64,000 bases of DNA from Mycolicibacterium iranicum (GTDB taxonomy: Bacteria; Actinomycetota; Actinomycetes; Mycobacteriales; Mycobacteriaceae). The stretch covers positions 124,001 through 188,000 of the forward strand of contig NZ_JACHVU010000002.1 in the NCBI RefSeq assembly GCF_014190915.1, given 5' to 3'. Numbering within the stretch: the first letter of the stretch is position 1; the number at the start of each line of letters is the position of its first letter. Position numbers and translations under genes: made by a program. Under the pieces are notes generated by a model. It made no database searches and had not been told where the DNA came from. It saw only the letters and a list, made by a program, of their open reading frames with translations. Positions 61,166 through 64,000 of the stretch are shown here, piece by piece.

Positions 61166-64000
61166 GCACCCGGGCGCGGGCCTCTGGACGCACCGATTCC
61201 CCACACCTTCTCGCGAGTTGTGCTGCGTGCGTAGGCATCCGGTGCGGCGGTGTCGCCGCGGACCTTGACGGAGCCCCAGTCCACCTCGGGGTGGCCGGCC
61301 AACCTGCTCGGTATCTCGTTGAGCGGGACGAAGGCGTCGAGTCCCGCGAAGACCCCGCCGACGTCCTCGTCGCGGTCCTCGGTCAGCCACGGCCGCGGGG
61401 AGTCGATCACGGTCTGCGGGGTTTGTGCCACGCCGGCCGAGACGGTGGGGATGTCGTGCACGCAGGGGAACAGGAAGGCCTGCGGCCAGCTGACCAGTAC
61501 CGGACCGTTGCCGGCCAGGAAGCTGTTGAGCGGCACGATGGTGCGCAGTCGCGGGCCGGTGAACGCCAGCCAGCCTGCGTCGTCGGTGCGGCCGTCGACC
61601 GCGCGGACCCTCACCCGGTCGGCGCCCGCGGGTGCGTCGACGGCATCGACGCCCACCGACCTCCACAGCGGGTGCGCGGGGTCCTCGTCGACGGCGGGGC
61701 GGTCCACCGGCGCCACTGCGCCGAGCACCTCGACCCCGGCGCCGTCGAACCTGCCGAACTCCAGCTCCAATACGTTCGCTCCTGACGTGCGGCCCGAAAC
61801 CGAGAGCGCCACACCGCTTTCCGTTGACAATGGCGGGAGGGTGAACCACTGCGTGGTGATCTCGCCGGTCGTCTGCGCGTCGGGGGTGCGGCTGCCCCAC
61901 ACGAAGGTGGAGGCGCCGGTGCCCGGCGGGTCTGGCGGCGGCGCGATGGGGAGGTAGCCGCCCTGGCCGGTGAAGCCGGAGGACCCGCCGCCGGGTTCTG
62001 CCGCCGCAAGGATCGGTCCGTCGGGGAGCAGCTCGATGTCGTCGGCGAGTCCGCACACCCTGGTCCCGGTGAGCCGCTCGGCGTTGATCAACGCCAGCGA
62101 CCCGGCGCTGCGGCGCAGCGGCGCCGCTGCGAACGTGCCCGCGAGCACGCACAGCGAGATGCCGACCGCGACCACGGTGACCACGGCGGGCGACAGCGCG
62201 CACACCTGCGCACGTCGGAAGCGCCGGGCGGGGAGCACCGTGAGCCCGCCCGCGGCGAGGACGCCGGCCCACAGGAGCGGGCTGTCCAGCGGCACCCCGG
62301 CCGGGCGGATCGGTCCGGTTGCCCACGGCAGGTCGTAGACCGCGGGCAGCCACCACGCGTTCGGGCCGGCGAAAGCCAGCGCGGCCGTGGCGGCGAGCAG
62401 CGCCGAGCCGGCCACACCCACCATCGCGACGCGGCGGTCGGGGGCCCGCGCGCGCCGCACCAGCAGCACGACGGACAGGGTCGAGAACGACGTGAAGACC
62501 CCGGCCAGGGCTCCGAGGTGATACGACCATTTCGACGGGCCCGCGGCGAGCAGAAGCAGAGCGACGACCACGACGGCGCCCATCCGCAGGGCGGCCAGGC
62601 CGATCCGGTCCCGGTCGGCCCGGCGCAACGTCAACGCGCCGACGATCGGCAGCAGCGCGACGCCGATCAGCACCGGCAGGCGCTTGGCGAAGCTGCCCTG
62701 CTGGTCGGGCTGCAGCAGGTGCTCGTAGCGCGTGGGTTCCTCGTACCACGGCAACGCCGGCCCGAAGGTGGTGTGCCAGTCGGTCGCGGTGACGAGAGAA
62801 TCCCAGGTCTGGTCTCCGAAGATGACGGTAAGCCCAACGGCGCCAACACAACTCACCAGGGCGGCGGTCACCGCGCCGCTGCCCGTCCGGCGCGCCGCGC
62901 GGATCAGCCGCGGCGCCAGGACGATCATCGGGGCGACGACGAGCACGCCGTTGGGACTGACAGGGACGGTCAGGGCGGCAACGAGTGCCAGCAACCCGAG
63001 GTCGGCACCGTCGCGGGCACGCCACGCCAGCGCCAGGCTCGCGGCCACGCCGAGCGCGACGTAGGACTCCGGTCGCGTGCCGAGATTGAACGGCAGCCAC
63101 GCGGCGAGGAAGAACGCCGCGGCGACGGTGCGCACCCGCGCGGTCGTCGCCACGCCGGGAAGGGCGCCCCCCAGCACGCCGCGGCTCACGACGAACCAGG
63201 TCGCCAGTGCAGCCAGGGTGCCGGGCAGCCGCAGCCACAGCGGGGCGATGCTGAGCTGCGTCAGCGGTGCGAGCAACTGCTGGCTGAAAGCGAACGGCAC
63301 CTCGGCGGCATCCCACCACCGGTAGTAGTTGCCCGGGTTCCCCGTCGCGGCGACGTTGCGCGCGATCATCGTGGCCCAGCCGTCGTCGACCGCCAGGGGT
63401 CCGATCACGGCCCAGCCGGCGAGCGTCGCCGCGACCGCGACGTCGATCCACCACGCCCGCCGCCAACGCCAACGCCAACGCCAGGGCCGGGCTCGGCGGA
63501 CCGGCGGTGCGCGGCCGCGGAACAGGAGCAGGAGCGCTACGCCGGCCGCGAACAGTTGGATCACCACGAGGGCGCCCTTGAGCACCGTCGGGGTCGTCGC
63601 GAACGGACCCGAGACGACGACCGTGGCCGAAAGTCCCGACGTCTGGCCTGCGCCGAGGTCGGTGTGGAAGCCGGCGACCCGGGGTGCGGGCGCGCCGGCC
63701 CACAGCGTGACCCGCCCGTCGGCTTCGAGGATCGTCACCCCGTCGGTCGCCGAGTCGACACGCACCTGGCAGTCTCGCGGCGCGGCCGGGATGTCCAGCT
63801 GTTCCTCGCGGTCACCGAGGCGCAGTCGCACCTGCCCTCGCGACGCGGTGATCGTGAGGCCGGTGTCCTGCGGCGCGGTGGCGAACAGCGTCGTCGGTGC
63901 GGGCCGGGTGGCGCCGGCCCTCAGGACCGAACAGGGGATCGACACCGTCAGCGCGGCCGGGATGTCCGGGGCCAGGAGGGTGGTGCTCGACGTCGCGGGA
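61162..64000 (-). CDS. Emb-family arabinosyltransferase paralogue, 5' end missing
   Basis: At least 945 residues are visible; the start lies beyond the window. It has the Emb layout: an N-terminal lectin-like region before 63500, then a GT-C membrane core with a VDDGW motif near 63382-63396 that corresponds to the catalytic Asp-Asp of EmbA/B/C, then a C-terminal carbohydrate-binding region. Later elements include [20 protein letters not shown] and [15 protein letters not shown]. Ordinary embCAB genes lie elsewhere in mycobacteria, so this is an extra copy next to menA. It should use decaprenylphosphoryl-arabinose for a wall glycan. Confidence 0.82.
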   Translation of the reverse strand, partial: PATSSTTLLAPDIPAALTVSIPCSVLRAGATRPAPTTLFATAPQDTGLTITASRGQVRLRLGDREEQLDIPAAPRDCQVRVDSATDGVTILEADGRVTLWAGAPAPRVAGFHTDLGAGQTSGLSATVVVSGPFATTPTVLKGALVVIQLFAAGVALLLLFRGRAPPVRRARPWRWRWRWRRAWWIDVAVAATLAGWAVIGPLAVDDGWATMIARNVAATGNPGNYYRWWDAAEVPFAFSQQLLAPLTQLSIAPLWLRLPGTLAALATWFVVSRGVLGGALPGVATTARVRTVAAAFFLAAWLPFNLGTRPESYVALGVAASLALAWRARDGADLGLLALVAALTVPVSPNGVLVVAPMIVLAPRLIRAARRTGSGAVTAALVSCVGAVGLTVIFGDQTWDSLVTATDWHTTFGPALPWYEEPTRYEHLLQPDQQGSFAKRLPVLIGVALLPIVGALTLRRADRDRIGLAALRMGAVVVVALLLLAAGPSKWSYHLGALAGVFTSFSTLSVVLLVRRARAPDRRVAMVGVAGSALLAATAALAFAGPNAWWLPAVYDLPWATGPIRPAGVPLDSPLLWAGVLAAGGLTVLPARRFRRAQVCALSPAVVTVVAVGISLCVLAGTFAAAPLRRSAGSLALINAERLTGTRVCGLADDIELLPDGPILAAAEPGGGSSGFTGQGGYLPIAPPPDPPGTGASTFVWGSRTPDAQTTGEITTQWFTLPPLSTESGVALSVSGRTSGANVLELEFGRFDGAGVEVLGAVAPVDRPAVDEDPAHPLWRSVGVDAVDAPAGADRVRVRAVDGRTDDAGWLAFTGPRLRTIVPLNSFLAGNGPVLVSWPQAFLFPCVHDIPTVSAGVAQTPQTVIDSPRPWLTEDRDEDVGGVFAGLDAFVPLNEIPSRLAGHPEVDWGSVKVRGDTAAPDAYARSTTREKVWGIGASRGPRPGA
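63461..63486. repeat. hexanucleotide repeat in the Emb-like gene
   Basis: Four copies of GCCAAC (last partial) run from 63461 to 63486 and encode a WR repeat (WRWRWRWRR) on the minus strand. It sits at the cytoplasmic edge of the second membrane helix. Hexamer gain or loss would not shift frame. Confidence 0.75.

Noticed and set aside
60032..63703. Single 1223-residue minus-strand protein
   Set aside because: Only the last 289 residues match MenA from its known N-terminus; the rest is the menA frame running open through the real Emb-like gene in another frame and a gene on the other strand.

Overview
The window is high-GC actinobacterial chromosome and reads as a non-tuberculous, probably rapid-growing Mycobacterium/Mycolicibacterium. 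From memory, the backbone follows the M. tuberculosis Rv0478-Rv0534c order: deoC, murB, lprQ/ldt, mshA, gpm1, senX3-regX3, ppx, proC, the bS22 gene, hemA-C-D-B, hemL, ccdA/resB/ccsA and menA. Several start codons sit 6-8 nt after a TANNNT -10 box, the usual layout of leaderless mycobacterial transcripts.

Layout. (1) 1-4137: the end of deoC, a DUF2993 protein, then a divergent pair of a ureohydrolase of guanidine-hydrolase type and a sodium:solute symporter. The symporter is preceded by a guanidine-I (ykkC) riboswitch, so the pair looks like guanidine uptake and breakdown. (2) 4147-15214: murB, L,D-transpeptidase, SDR, a ROK regulator and mshA behind a leaderless poly-cysteine leader peptide, gpmA, senX3-regX3 and a strong intrinsic terminator. 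(3) 15215-24744: an accessory surface-glycan/deoxysugar cluster with overlapping genes and two unusual fusions, flippase+C-methyltransferase and degenerate methyltransferase+class III aminotransferase. It ends in three 25-bp hairpin repeats. (4) 24741-35640: housekeeping and conserved mycobacterial genes, including ppx, proC, a BldC/excisionase-like regulator, the 33-residue ribosomal protein bS22, an acyltransferase, a HadA-like dehydratase and a SerB-like phosphatase. (5) 35725-42438: haem operon hemA-hemC-hemD-hemB with an 8-codon leaderless leader ORF coupled to hemA, then small membrane proteins. (6) 42553-46338: MpaB-like oxygenase, TetR, an FMN-binding protein and a P450. (7) 46358-54621: hemL, a phosphatase-like mutase, the system II cytochrome c biogenesis genes, a ParA-like ATPase and small membrane proteins. 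(8) 54618-60035, mainly minus strand: a MoxR-DUF58-VWA-VWA-TPR operon, then a frameshifted Clp N-domain gene. (9) 60032-64000: menA, a small conserved protein and a truncated Emb-like arabinosyltransferase paralogue.

The strongest new leads are the guanidine module, the cysteine-sensing leader ahead of the mycothiol gene mshA, and the fused-enzyme glycan cluster. No tRNA, rRNA, CRISPR array or insertion sequence was recognised.
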